64,000 nucleotides of DNA from Rhizobium altiplani. Its GTDB lineage: Bacteria > Pseudomonadota > Alphaproteobacteria > Rhizobiales > Rhizobiaceae. A program made the position numbers and the translations under genes. Under the pieces are notes generated by a model. That model searched no databases, was not told where the DNA came from, and saw nothing but the letters and a program-made list of their open reading frames with translations. Below, in pieces: positions 21,274-30,270 of the stretch. The stretch lies in the NCBI RefSeq assembly GCF_001542405.1, contig NZ_LNCD01000051.1:1-64000 (forward strand), written 5' to 3'. How positions within the stretch are numbered: the first letter of the stretch is position 1; every line of letters starts with the position of its first letter.

Positions 21274-22677
21274 ATGCATGACCTGTTGAAGCGCACAGCC
21301 CTGCCTCTAGTGGCACTGGTGCTTGCGCTGCCGGTTTCCGCCAATGCTCAAACCGCCAAGACCGTACCGCAGAGCCAGCTGGAGATGCAGCTCTCCTTCG
21401 CGCCGCTCGTCAAGCAGACGGCAGGCGCCGTTGTGAACGTCTACGCCGAAAAGACCATCCGCAGGCAGTCGCCTTTCGGGGGCGACCCCTTCTTTGAAGA
21501 GTTTTTCGGACAGCAGATGCCAAACCGAAGCGAGAAGCAGTCGTCGCTGGGATCGGGCGTCATCGTCGAGGCGAACGGAACGATCGTCACGAACAACCAT
21601 GTCGTGGAAGGCGCGGATGACATCAAGGTCGCGCTTTCGGACGGGCGGGAGTTTCCGTGCAAGGTTGTCCTGCGGGATGACCGTGTCGATCTCGCCGTCC
21701 TCAAGGTCGACACCAAAGAGACCTTCCCAACCCTCGCGCTCGGCAATTCCGATGCCGTCGAGGTCGGTGATCTCGTCCTGGCGATCGGCAATCCCTTCGG
21801 TGTCGGCCAGACGGTCACCAGCGGTATCGTTTCGGCGCTGGCGCGTAATCAGGTGGTCAAGAACGAGTTCGGCTTCTTCATCCAGACGGACGCGTCGATC
21901 AACCCCGGCAACTCCGGCGGCGCCCTGATGAACATGAAGGGCGAGCTGATCGGGATCAACACGGCGATCTTCTCGCGCGGCGGCGGTTCCAACGGCATCG
22001 GCTTTGCGATCCCAGCCAATCTCGTGAAGGTGTTCCTTGCGTCAGCGGATGCCGGCGTGAAGTCCTTCGAGCGCCCCTATGTTGGCGCCACTTTCGACGC
22101 GGTTACCTCCGAGGTTGCCGAAGCACTCGGCCTCAACAAGGCGCGCGGCGCGCTTGTCGTCAAGGTTACCGAGGGTGGCCCGGCGGCCAAGGCAGGATTG
22201 AAGCCAGGGCAAGTCGTCTCCGCCGTCGATGGGATTCCGGTCGAGCATCCGGATGCGCTGCTCTACCGCCTGACGACGGCAGGGCTTGGCAAGTCGGTTA
22301 AATTGACCGTGGTCGAGAACGGCCGCGAGCAGCAGATCGCACTAGCGCTCGACAGAGCGCCCGAGACAGCGCCACGCGACCAGCGTACGATCGGTGGCCG
22401 CACGCCCTTCACGGGCGCTGTTGTCGAAAATCTCTCACCGCGTGTTGCCGACGAGCTGCGCATGCCTTCGGAATCGACCGGCGTCGTTGTTTCCGAGGTG
22501 AAGGAAGATTCCCTAGCCGCTCGCCTCGGCTTTGAGCCAAAGGACATCATCATCTCGATCAATGGCACGGAAGTGAGGAATACCAAGGAACTCGCAGCGA
22601 TCGCCGACGAGGATCCCAGCTTCTGGCGCGTCGAGATCGAGCGCGATGGCCAGCGAATCCGACAGTTTTTCCGATGA
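21274..22677 (+). CDS. Deg/HtrA-type periplasmic serine protease
   Basis: This trypsin-like protease degrades or holds misfolded envelope proteins. The 467-residue protein has a signal peptide ending ANAQ. The catalytic triad is H109 (TNNHVV), D139 (DRVDLAVL) and S214 (NPGNSGGAL). Two PDZ domains follow: the first around residues 265-360 and the second from about 375 to the end. A degP/degQ-type name is plausible but the paralog cannot be fixed. Its TGA overlaps the rarA ATG by 4 nt. Confidence 0.93.
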   Translation: MHDLLKRTALPLVALVLALPVSANAQTAKTVPQSQLEMQLSFAPLVKQTAGAVVNVYAEKTIRRQSPFGGDPFFEEFFGQQMPNRSEKQSSLGSGVIVEANGTIVTNNHVVEGADDIKVALSDGREFPCKVVLRDDRVDLAVLKVDTKETFPTLALGNSDAVEVGDLVLAIGNPFGVGQTVTSGIVSALARNQVVKNEFGFFIQTDASINPGNSGGALMNMKGELIGINTAIFSRGGGSNGIGFAIPANLVKVFLASADAGVKSFERPYVGATFDAVTSEVAEALGLNKARGALVVKVTEGGPAAKAGLKPGQVVSAVDGIPVEHPDALLYRLTTAGLGKSVKLTVVENGREQQIALALDRAPETAPRDQRTIGGRTPFTGAVVENLSPRVADELRMPSESTGVVVSEVKEDSLAARLGFEPKDIIISINGTEVRNTKELAAIADEDPSFWRVEIERDGQRIRQFFR

Positions 22678-23990
22678 GTGACGATCTCTTTGCACCGCGC
22701 ATTCCCGAGGAGGTCGCCAACCGGCGGCCTCTTGCCGATCGCCTGCGGCCCCGGACGCTTTCGGAAGTCACCGGCCAGGAGCATCTGACCGGCGAAGACG
22801 GCGTGTTGCGGCGCATGATCGAGAGCGGTTCGCTCGGCTCGATGATTTTCTGGGGGCCGCCCGGCACCGGCAAGACGACTGTCGCCCGATTGTTGTCGGG
22901 CGAGGCGGGTCTCGCCTTCGAACAGATCTCCGCGATCTTTTCAGGCGTGGCCGATCTCAAGAAGGTATTCGAGGCGGCACGGCTGCGTCGAATGGATCGC
23001 CGGCAGACGCTGCTCTTCGTCGATGAGATTCATCGTTTCAACAGGGCGCAGCAGGATAGCTTCCTTCCTGTCATGGAGGACGGCACCGTCATCCTCGTCG
23101 GCGCTACGACCGAAAATCCATCATTCGAACTCAATGCAGCTTTGCTGTCGCGCGCGCGGGTGCTGACCTTCAAGTCGCATGACGATGAAAGCCTCGAAGA
23201 ACTGCTGAAGCGTGCCGAGACCGCCGAAGGCAAGGCGCTGCCGCTGACCGAAGATGCACGCGCAAGCCTACTTAGAATGGCGGATGGTGACGGACGCGCC
23301 GTTCTGACGCTTGCCGAGGAAGTATGGCGCGCCGCGCGCGAGAAAGAGACCTTCGATACGGAGGGCCTGACGCGCATCGTGCAGCGCCGCGCTCCGGTCT
23401 ATGACAAGGCTCAGGACGGGCACTACAACCTCATCTCCGCCCTTCACAAGTCCGTCCGTGGCTCCGATCCCGATGCGGCGCTTTACTATCTCGCGCGCAT
23501 GTTTGATGCCGGCGAAGATCCGCTTTATTTGGGAAGGCGCCTCGTTCGCATGGCTGTCGAGGACATCGGCCTTGCCGACCCGCAGGCGCTGGTGATCTGC
23601 AACGCGGCGAAGGACGCCTACGACTACCTGGGCTCACCCGAAGGCGAACTGGCGTTGGCGCAGGCTTGTGTCTATCTCGCGACCGCACCGAAGTCGAACG
23701 CTGTCTATACGGCTTTCAAGGCCGCGACCATGGCTGCCAAGCAGAATGGTTCGCTCCTGCCACCGAAGCACATCCTGAATGCGCCGACGAAGCTGATGAA
23801 GGGCGAGGGTTACGGCGAGGGCTATCGTTATGATCACGACGAGCCGGACGCCTTTTCGGGCCAGGATTACTTCCCCGAGAAGATGGGCCGACAAACCTTC
23901 TATGATCCGCCAGAGCGCGGCTTCGAGCGGGATATCCGCAAACGCCTTGAATGGTGGGCAAAGCTCAGGAAGGAGCGCAATCAGCGCTGA
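22674..23990 (+). CDS. rarA: Replication-associated recombination protein A (AAA+ ATPase)
   Basis: RarA (MgsA) acts at stalled replication forks and resembles clamp-loader ATPases. It is 438 residues. Walker A is GPPGTGKT at residues 61-68 and Walker B is LLFVDEIHRF with D117/E118. Sensor motifs and the C-terminal oligomerisation domain (LPPKHILNAPTKLMKGEGYG) are intact. Overlap with the upstream protease gene by ATGA suggests coupled translation. It is convergent with the DUF1883 gene with no spacer. Confidence 0.95.
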   Translation: MSDDLFAPRIPEEVANRRPLADRLRPRTLSEVTGQEHLTGEDGVLRRMIESGSLGSMIFWGPPGTGKTTVARLLSGEAGLAFEQISAIFSGVADLKKVFEAARLRRMDRRQTLLFVDEIHRFNRAQQDSFLPVMEDGTVILVGATTENPSFELNAALLSRARVLTFKSHDDESLEELLKRAETAEGKALPLTEDARASLLRMADGDGRAVLTLAEEVWRAAREKETFDTEGLTRIVQRRAPVYDKAQDGHYNLISALHKSVRGSDPDAALYYLARMFDAGEDPLYLGRRLVRMAVEDIGLADPQALVICNAAKDAYDYLGSPEGELALAQACVYLATAPKSNAVYTAFKAATMAAKQNGSLLPPKHILNAPTKLMKGEGYGEGYRYDHDEPDAFSGQDYFPEKMGRQTFYDPPERGFERDIRKRLEWWAKLRKERNQR

Positions 23991-24293
23991 TCAGGAGGCT
24001 CGCATCTGCCCTACGGGAGGGACGAGCTTCACCGCTGATTCCGCAAGGCCATGATGGCCTTCCATGTCCACGACCAGATGCCAATGTCCGCTGTCGGGAA
24101 TGGACAGACGGATGGGAGACTTCCGCGCGACGCCGCCGACATATTTAAAGTCGAGGACTTCGGTGAAGCGCTGATAGTTCGGCGCAGTCATCAGGCGCAC
24201 ATTCGCCACCGCGTTCAACGTCACCTCGATAATCGTCCCGGCGCGCTGTTCCTTCAGATCGTAGTGGGTAAAGCGAAAGTTTGGCTTCGGCAT
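23991..24293 (-). CDS. DUF1883 domain protein
   Basis: This is a 100-residue cytosolic-looking protein with the DUF1883 pattern (FRFTHYDLKEQRAGTI, then VRLMTAPNYQRF and SGHWHLVVDMEGH). The start MPKPNFRF at 24293 fits the family; the ORF could extend 11 codons further. Function is unknown. Its stop codon abuts the rarA stop. Confidence 0.8.
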   Translation of the reverse strand: MPKPNFRFTHYDLKEQRAGTIIEVTLNAVANVRLMTAPNYQRFTEVLDFKYVGGVARKSPIRLSIPDSGHWHLVVDMEGHHGLAESAVKLVPPVGQMRAS

Positions 24294-24396
24294 GGTCTCG
24301 TGGCATCTTCTCTTTGCCAGCACCATAGGTCCTTCCAGTTAAGGAAGCGTTTGCCATTGGCGACGGGCCAGCTGGCCCGCCACCAATCACGATGTA

Positions 24397-24657
24397 TCAG
24401 TGGATTTCCTTTTCGCCGCGCTCAAGCGCGCCGAACTGCAGGACTATGCCATCCGCGGCGCGGCAAATCTGCTCGGGCTTGTGATCGCATTCATCGGCTG
24501 CGAAATGGCGGGCTGCGTGTTCGCTGATGAAGACGCCTCCCACGAGCCCTTGGCGGTCCTGCACGACCCAGCAGCCATTTCGGTCTTGGCCGATGGTGAA
24601 GCGCGCAGAACCCTGGCGTTGGAGGGGTTCGATTGCGGACGCAGATTGAAGAGAGGG
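24397..24657 (-). CDS. Hypothetical 86-residue protein
   Basis: The start MPSLQSASAIEPLQ at 24657 is set by an AAAGGA site a few bases upstream; the frame is open further upstream but that part looks non-coding. The core reads RFTIGQDRNGCWVVQDRQG, then GGVFISEHAARHFAADE, and looks like a small two-part alpha/beta domain. I do not recognise a named family. It sits next to the DUF1883 gene on the same strand, 103 nt upstream. Confidence 0.6.
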   Translation of the reverse strand, partial: PSLQSASAIEPLQRQGSARFTIGQDRNGCWVVQDRQGLVGGVFISEHAARHFAADECDHKPEQICRAADGIVLQFGALERGEKEIH

Positions 24658-24776
24658 CATCGAATTTCCTTTCGAATTGTCTTCTGCGCTGGATTGCAGC
24701 GCTGTGCCACGCTCAGGAAGATAGTGGGACTCGCATCCGCCTTCCATTGGTCGATGATTAGGAAAATATAAAAATA

Positions 24777-25688
24777 TCATATAGATAAAGCGGCATCTTG
24801 AATCTCGGAAACGCGCGAGAGCGCCTGCGAAATCAGCTGTTCTCCATCGGCATCCAGGGCCAGAAGTGGCAGTCGGACTTCCGGATCGATCGGCAACAAT
24901 GTCCGCAACGCGTGCTTGATTGCAGCGGGATCGGCCTCGGTGCCCAGCGCTCCTGTCAGCGGGGCCAGCCTGTCATCGAGCAAGCGCGCAGCCGGGAGAT
25001 TGCCGCCGCGCGCCGCCTGCTGCAGCGAGGCATACAGACGCGGGTACACGTTCGCGCCAGCCGAGATGATGCTGTTGCCGCCGCTGCCGAGGAAGGAGAG
25101 GGCCGTTGCGTCGCGATCGGAAAGAAGCAGGAAGCGTTGACGCCAGAAGGGCACCGGGCACCTAGCGACGGCGTTGCCCTCCGCAAGGGCCAAGCCGACG
25201 ATTGACGGGATATCGGCGAGCGTGGCGAGTGTCGGCAAGGTCATATCGATTGCCGTGCGCATCGGGTTGTTTTCGACGATTAAGGGAAGGCTCGTTGCGG
25301 TCGCGAGCTGAGCGAAGTGACCGACAATGCCCTTCTGTCCAGGCTTGGAATAGTAGGGAAGCGTCACTAAGGCAGCACTGGCGCCAAGCTCCTCGGCATC
25401 TAGCGTAAAGGCGATCGTCGTTGCCGTAGCGTTCGTGCCGGTTGCGGCAATGACGGGAACAAGATCGCCGGCAACGCGGACACAGGTCCGGATGACTGCG
25501 GCGCGCTCGCTTCTGGTGAGGGTCGGTCCTTCTCCGGTCAGTGTGCAGACGGCAAGCCCGTCGACACCGCCGCGGATCTGTCGCTCCGCCAGTCGTTCCA
25601 GTGCAGGAAGGTCGAGTGCTCCGTCACGAAACGGCGTGATGAGCGCAGTCGTGGTGGCGCCGAGGCGCAACGGTCTGTCAGCCGGCAT
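24777..25688 (-). CDS. DapA-fold (dihydrodipicolinate synthase family) protein lacking catalytic Tyr and Lys
   Basis: The start at 25688 (MPADRPLRLGATTTALITPF) gives 303 residues, the family length. The TIM-barrel landmarks are present: TLTGEGPTLTRSER (GTTGE-like), TLPYYSKPGQKGI and GSGGNSIISAGANV. But where family members have YNVPxRT with the catalytic Tyr, this has ENNPMRT (E139). Where they have GIKEATGD with the Schiff-base Lys, this has GLALAEGN (A167). It therefore probably cannot do DapA aldolase chemistry and may be a regulator or carry a different activity. It follows a tiny membrane-protein gene by 7 nt. Confidence 0.85.
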   Translation of the reverse strand: MPADRPLRLGATTTALITPFRDGALDLPALERLAERQIRGGVDGLAVCTLTGEGPTLTRSERAAVIRTCVRVAGDLVPVIAATGTNATATTIAFTLDAEELGASAALVTLPYYSKPGQKGIVGHFAQLATATSLPLIVENNPMRTAIDMTLPTLATLADIPSIVGLALAEGNAVARCPVPFWRQRFLLLSDRDATALSFLGSGGNSIISAGANVYPRLYASLQQAARGGNLPAARLLDDRLAPLTGALGTEADPAAIKHALRTLLPIDPEVRLPLLALDADGEQLISQALSRVSEIQDAALSI

Positions 25689-25695
25689 GCTGCGC

Positions 25696-25851
25696 TCAAA
25701 GGCCGCCCAGAATGACGTAGAGTTCAACAGCGGCAAGCACGACGCCGAACAGGATGAGCGCCTGGGCCGTGCGTCGCTCGCGCATCTGCCGTTTCGGTGC
25801 TGGGCGGCGCGGGCGGGGGATCGGAGCATTGGGTAGCATGAAATCTCGCAT
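25696..25851 (-). CDS. Small one-helix membrane protein (51 residues)
   Basis: A short frame starts MRDFMLPNAPIPRPRR and has a proline/arginine-rich cytosolic head of about 30 residues. A hydrophobic segment (ALILFGVVLAAVELYVILGG) then runs to the end, the pattern of an N-in single-span membrane protein. GGAGG lies just upstream of the ATG on the minus strand. Its TGA is 7 nt before the start of the DapA-like gene, so the two are probably one operon with coupled translation. I know no named family. Confidence 0.6.
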   Translation of the reverse strand: MRDFMLPNAPIPRPRRPAPKRQMRERRTAQALILFGVVLAAVELYVILGGL

Positions 25852-26132
25852 GGCCTCCAACCTTCACATTTCATGGGAAGGCTAACGCCATTCACGGTAG
25901 GAATTCCATTCGAGTACAAGCAGCGTGATATAGAAATCGCATAAAGACGCGGATCCGACGAAGGCGGCGGCGCCGGAGAAATGCCATGAACATCAGGCTA
26001 TTAGCGGCGAGCCTGGATTCCTCTTCTCAGGGTCCTGAATCAAAGGCGAACGGTCGAAGACAACCTTAGGGTTGATCTCTGCTTGGAAAGGCCGACATTA
26101 TGCCGGCACCTCCAGGGAGGACTGCCAGAACA

Positions 26133-27023
26133 ATGGATGGCCCAGTAATCGATACCGCGCTCGTGCGTCGGCTGATTGCCATGCAGTTTCCCGAGTGGGC
26201 TGAGCTGGCGATCCGGCCGGTCGAATTCGGCGGATGGGACAACAGGACATTCCATCTTGGCGCGGCGATGACGGTTCGGTTGCCGAGCGCTGCTCACTAT
26301 GCTGAACAGGTCGCCAAGGAACAGCGTTGGCTGCCGATCCTTGCGCCGCAACTGCCTCTGCCGATACCCGTGCCTCTGGCAATGGGGAGGGCGGACGAGA
26401 GCTATCCCTGGCCGTGGTCGGTTTATGAGTGGCGTGACGGTGAGACCGCCCTGGCGGAGCGCATCGACGACCTCAGTGAGTTCGCCACCACCCTGGCCGG
26501 TTTCCTCGATGCGTTGCAGGCGGTGGACGCCACGGGAGGGCCTCCACCCGGCCCGCACAACTTCTTTCGTGGCGGATCGTTGAACGTTTACGACGCGCAA
26601 ACGCGCGAGGCGCTTGTGCGTTTGGATGGTCGGATCGACACGCAACTGGCGGCGGACGTCTGGGAGACCGCGCTTTCGACTTCGTGGCAAGGCGCGCCGG
26701 TGTGGTTTCATGGCGACGTCGCCTACGGCAACCTTCTGGTCAGGAACGGTCGCCTCGATGCCGTCATCGATTTCGGGACGTCGGGCGTCGGCGACCCCGC
26801 CTGTGATCTCGCAATCACCTGGCACCTGTTCGAGGGACAGAGCCGCGAGGTGTTTCGAAAGGCACGCCCGCTCGACGCGGGGACGTGGGCACGCGGCCGC
26901 GGATGGACGCTATGGAAGGCCCTGATCGTCGCCGCCGGCATGGTCGGCGCAAGTTCCGTGGACGTCAGGAAGTCATGGCAGGTCATGGACGATGTGCTGG
27001 CCGATCACCTAGCGTGGGCATGA
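26133..27023 (+). CDS. APH-family phosphotransferase (aminoglycoside/homoserine kinase-like)
   Basis: This protein-kinase-like small-molecule kinase is 296 residues if it starts at 26133 (MDGPVIDTALVRRLI). An alternative ATG at 26100 adds 11 residues. The catalytic loop HGDVAYGN (H193, D195, N200) and the metal-binding DFG (D213) are intact. The first half has the N-lobe pattern GGWDNRTFHLG. Chromosomal members of this family are usually not resistance genes; the substrate is unknown. It has no obvious operon partner. Confidence 0.82.
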   Translation: MDGPVIDTALVRRLIAMQFPEWAELAIRPVEFGGWDNRTFHLGAAMTVRLPSAAHYAEQVAKEQRWLPILAPQLPLPIPVPLAMGRADESYPWPWSVYEWRDGETALAERIDDLSEFATTLAGFLDALQAVDATGGPPPGPHNFFRGGSLNVYDAQTREALVRLDGRIDTQLAADVWETALSTSWQGAPVWFHGDVAYGNLLVRNGRLDAVIDFGTSGVGDPACDLAITWHLFEGQSREVFRKARPLDAGTWARGRGWTLWKALIVAAGMVGASSVDVRKSWQVMDDVLADHLAWA

Positions 27024-27180
27024 CACCTCGGAATCGCGCAGTCGAAAAATAGTGGCGGCTGGATGTCGGGAGAGAAGGTCCCGCTGCGTCCTTTGGAGGA
27101 AGGCTAACGGAACCGCGATCGCGGATGCTGAAAGCCGGAAATTTGGGCAACGAACGGCTTCGGGCCGAGGGAGAGATAGC

Positions 27181-27588
27181 ATGAGCAAGACATTCGCAAT
27201 TCTGCTGGCGCGACTGATCTTCGGCGCCATTTTCGCGATGGCCATGAGTTTCAAGTTCATGGATATACAAGCCACCGCGAGCTATATCGCCGCGGCGGCC
27301 TTTCCTTTCCCGCTCTTCCTAGCGTGGATAGCGGCGTTCTTCGAACTTGCCCTGACGCTGGCATTCTTGACAGGAGCCTTCTTCTCGGAAGCCTCGGTTC
27401 TGGCTGGCATCTACGTGATATTCCTGGCCTTCGCCTTCCATGGCCCAAGCCATTGGAGCGCCAATCAGGCGGAGTTCGGCTTCTTCGTGGATCACTTCAC
27501 CTTCCTCGCAGGCCTGCTCTACGCGGCGGTGCATGGACCGGGAGACGCGTTGGTCCTGAAGGCGCGCTCGCCGCTGATGGCTCGATAG
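27181..27588 (+). CDS. DoxX-type membrane protein
   Basis: The 135-residue protein starts MSKTFAILLARLIFG after a GGGAGAG-like site and has four transmembrane helices of the DoxX/SURF4-like type. The conserved pattern is an N-terminal RLIFGAIF, the FKFMDI turn and the glycine/alanine-rich third helix. DoxX proteins are linked to respiratory or redox-stress roles in other bacteria; nothing here identifies the function. It is convergent with the DUF4239 gene 5 nt downstream. Confidence 0.75.
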   Translation: MSKTFAILLARLIFGAIFAMAMSFKFMDIQATASYIAAAAFPFPLFLAWIAAFFELALTLAFLTGAFFSEASVLAGIYVIFLAFAFHGPSHWSANQAEFGFFVDHFTFLAGLLYAAVHGPGDALVLKARSPLMAR

Positions 27589-27593
27589 ATCAG

Positions 27594-28367
27594 CTATCCG
27601 GAGGGTGGAGGGTTCGCCAATTCATCGAGCAGGCGCTCGAACGCCGTCGGCTTCATTGTAGCCGGCGGGTTATACGGATCTGAGAACGCGTAAATGAAGA
27701 AAAGAATGATGCCGGTGAACGCGCCGAGCACCGAAAGCAGCAGCAGGTTTCGCGCATCCGGCGGGTAGGGATAGTAGCCGAGCGCCATGAACACGAGCCC
27801 CGAAATCGCCGCGAACCAGAAGATGATGCTGATGGAATCGGTGCCGCTGTTTTCACGCTTGTCCCGCGCCTCCGCGATACGGTGCACATCACCAAGCATA
27901 TGTTCGCGAATGCTTTGCTGGCGCACATTGGTCGGCGTCAGGTCGAGCACCCGCTGATAAACGCTGTCCCACTTGTTCCACGCCGTGGGCGATAGCTGCC
28001 CAGTGTCTCCAAGCATGCGCCACTCCTCGTCGACGACGATCTGCACATACTCGAAGAGCGCTTGCTGGATGGGGGCCTTCTCGTTGACGCCATAGCGATC
28101 GGCGTCGAAATACACGTCTGCGATTGCGTTCGCTTCCGTGACGCTTTCGAACTTCAGTTGCTGGTATTCGATCATCTCCTGAGCGAAGACGAGCGCCAGG
28201 ATCAGCGCATGCAGCGACGATATTCGCATGACGATGGCGCCGGCTAGCTCTCGGTCCTTGCCAGTCGGATCGCCGCCCATGATCAGGCGCATCACAAAAT
28301 AGAAGACCAGCGTTACGATGACCGTACCGCCGATAAAGGCAACACCGAACAGGACGACTGCACTCAT
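27594..28367 (-). CDS. DUF4239 (bestrophin-like) membrane protein
   Basis: The start at 28367 (MSAVVLFGVAFIGGT) has GGGGGAGC upstream and gives 257 residues. Two transmembrane helices near the N-terminus flank a long soluble segment (about residues 65-185), and two more helices follow (IIFWFAAISGLVFMAL and LLLLSVLGAFTGIILFF). This is the DUF4239 layout, sometimes called bestrophin-like; channel activity is not shown. The longer upstream ORF start is not supported. Confidence 0.75.
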   Translation of the reverse strand: MSAVVLFGVAFIGGTVIVTLVFYFVMRLIMGGDPTGKDRELAGAIVMRISSLHALILALVFAQEMIEYQQLKFESVTEANAIADVYFDADRYGVNEKAPIQQALFEYVQIVVDEEWRMLGDTGQLSPTAWNKWDSVYQRVLDLTPTNVRQQSIREHMLGDVHRIAEARDKRENSGTDSISIIFWFAAISGLVFMALGYYPYPPDARNLLLLSVLGAFTGIILFFIYAFSDPYNPPATMKPTAFERLLDELANPPPSG

Positions 28368-28467
28368 GCGCTCCCCCAAGGTCGGGCATGACTTTATGCG
28401 GCAGTGGACCATTGATCAACGACGGTTGCGCGGCTTCGCGCTCCGCCATTCGGCGGTGTGTTGGACC

Positions 28468-29259
28468 CTACCGGAGGACCCCATCGAGCAGCGGCATTCC
28501 CATGGTGGCGGAGGCTGCGATCAGCAGATAACAGATCATTCGGAACGTGCTCTCCTTGGCGAGCCCGAACAGCTTCGAGCCGGTATAAAGACCGATGATG
28601 TAACTCGGCAGGATAACGATCGTCAGGGCAAACACGGCCTCGACGAACAGCCCGCCAAAATAATAGCTGACGACGCTGAAGCAGGTCGAGATCGCGAAAT
28701 AGAGAATGACGTTTGCCCGCACCCGGGCAAAATCGGTCTTGCCGCCGAGCCAATAGGCAACGACCGGCGGTCCGCCGAGCTGGGCAGCGCCGCTGAAGAG
28801 GCCAGCAACGAGACCTGTCGTGGAGGTCAGCGATACCAGTGGCTCGCCATGGTATCGCCACCCGGAAACCAGCAAGGCAAGCAGGCAAATGGCGATCGCG
28901 GTGATTGCCCAGCGCAACATCAGCGGATCCACCAGCGCCAGCGCTGCCGTCCCGGCAGGCACGCCAAGCACCGCGCCCGCTGCCATGGTGAAGACTTCGC
29001 GCCGGTTTGCGCTGCGCCAAGCCGGGGGAATCATACCAAGCGTCGCCAGGCCATCGATGACGAGCAGGACGGGCGATATGAGCTTCGGACCAATGATTGC
29101 GCCGCCAAGCGGAACGAAGATCAGCGCCGCGCCGAATCCGGAGAAGCCGCGTGCCAGTCCCGCAATCAAGGCTATGGCGACGAGCGATGAAATGCCGTGG
29201 TCTGGTAGGGCGGCAACAAACCACGCGCTCGTGTTCGCCAGCAGCGTCTCAAGCGACAT
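28468..29259 (-). CDS. TauE/SafE (TSUP) family membrane exporter
   Basis: The 263-residue protein has about eight transmembrane helices in the two-repeat TSUP pattern; each repeat begins with a glycine/proline motif (GFSGFGAALIFVPL; GLFSGAAQLGGPPVVAYWLG). Family members move sulfite, sulfoacetate or other sulfur/organic anions. The substrate here is unknown. It lies 15 nt downstream of argC on the same strand and may be co-transcribed. Confidence 0.85.
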   Translation of the reverse strand: MSLETLLANTSAWFVAALPDHGISSLVAIALIAGLARGFSGFGAALIFVPLGGAIIGPKLISPVLLVIDGLATLGMIPPAWRSANRREVFTMAAGAVLGVPAGTAALALVDPLMLRWAITAIAICLLALLVSGWRYHGEPLVSLTSTTGLVAGLFSGAAQLGGPPVVAYWLGGKTDFARVRANVILYFAISTCFSVVSYYFGGLFVEAVFALTIVILPSYIIGLYTGSKLFGLAKESTFRMICYLLIAASATMGMPLLDGVLR

Positions 29260-29274
29260 TGATCGATTCCGGGA

Positions 29275-30207
29275 TTAGGAGGCGAGCATCAGGTCCATGT
29301 TCTGGACTGCGGCGCCCGAGGCACCCTTGCCAAGGTTGTCGAGCAGCGCCACGAGGTTGACCTGAGACGCACCCGGCGTGCCGAACACGAAGAGCTTCAT
29401 CGTATCCTTGCCGGCAAGCTCGACGGCATCGATACGGGGGAGCTTGCGGCTCTCGTCCAGCGGCACTACCGTCACGATATCCTGTCCCGCATAGTGAGCG
29501 ACAAGAGCAGCGTGGATGCATTCGAGCGTCGTGCCCTCGGCAAGATCATCGAGATGCAGCGGTACCTGAACGATCATGCCCTGCGGGAACTTGCCGACAG
29601 ACGGCGAGAAGATCGGTGCGCGATCCAGCAGGCCGTGGATCTTCATCTCGGGCACGTGCTTGTGTGCCAGCGTCAACCCATAGAGGAAGTGCGGTGCGGT
29701 GATCGCATCCTCCCGGCTCTGATCCTCGATCTGCGCGATCATCTGCTTGCCGCCGCCGGTGTAGCCGGAGACCGCATTGACCGTGACCGGATAGCCGTCC
29801 GGCAGAATGCCGGCAGCGCGCATCGGCCGGATTAGGCCGATCGCGCCGGTGGGGTAGCAGCCCGGATTAGCGACGAAGCGTGCCGCCTTGATCTTCTCGG
29901 CCTGTTCCTTGTCCATTTCCGCAAAGCCATAGGCCCAGGAAGGATTGACGCGGAACGCCGTGGAGGTGTCGATGACACGCACGTTGTTGTTGCCCGAGAC
30001 CATCTGCATCGCTTCCTTCGAAGCGTCGTCAGGTAGGCAGAGGATCGCGATATCGGCGCTGTTCAGCATGTCCTCGCGCATCACGGCGTTGCGACGCTCT
30101 GTTTCCGGGATCGACAGAAGCTCCACATCGCGGCGGCCGGCCATGCGCGTGCGTATCTGCAAGCCCGTCGTGCCGTGTTCGCCATCGATGAAGATCTTCG
30201 GTGCCAT
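29275..30207 (-). CDS. argC: N-acetyl-gamma-glutamyl-phosphate reductase (type 2)
   Basis: ArgC reduces N-acetylglutamyl-phosphate with NADPH, the third step of arginine synthesis. The start [15 protein letters not shown] at 30207 gives 310 residues, the short type-2 class. The active-site cysteine is C117 in ANPGCYPTG; the NADPH loop is DGEHGTTG. It lies downstream of a ureohydrolase gene (speB-like), so arginine synthesis and agmatine-type breakdown genes are neighbours. Confidence 0.95.
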   Translation of the reverse strand: MAPKIFIDGEHGTTGLQIRTRMAGRRDVELLSIPETERRNAVMREDMLNSADIAILCLPDDASKEAMQMVSGNNNVRVIDTSTAFRVNPSWAYGFAEMDKEQAEKIKAARFVANPGCYPTGAIGLIRPMRAAGILPDGYPVTVNAVSGYTGGGKQMIAQIEDQSREDAITAPHFLYGLTLAHKHVPEMKIHGLLDRAPIFSPSVGKFPQGMIVQVPLHLDDLAEGTTLECIHAALVAHYAGQDIVTVVPLDESRKLPRIDAVELAGKDTMKLFVFGTPGASQVNLVALLDNLGKGASGAAVQNMDLMLAS

Positions 30208-30270
30208 TATCTCGCTCACACTTTCAATAGGTTAGAAAGAAGTCCGGAATTATTTTGTAAGAGGGATGAG

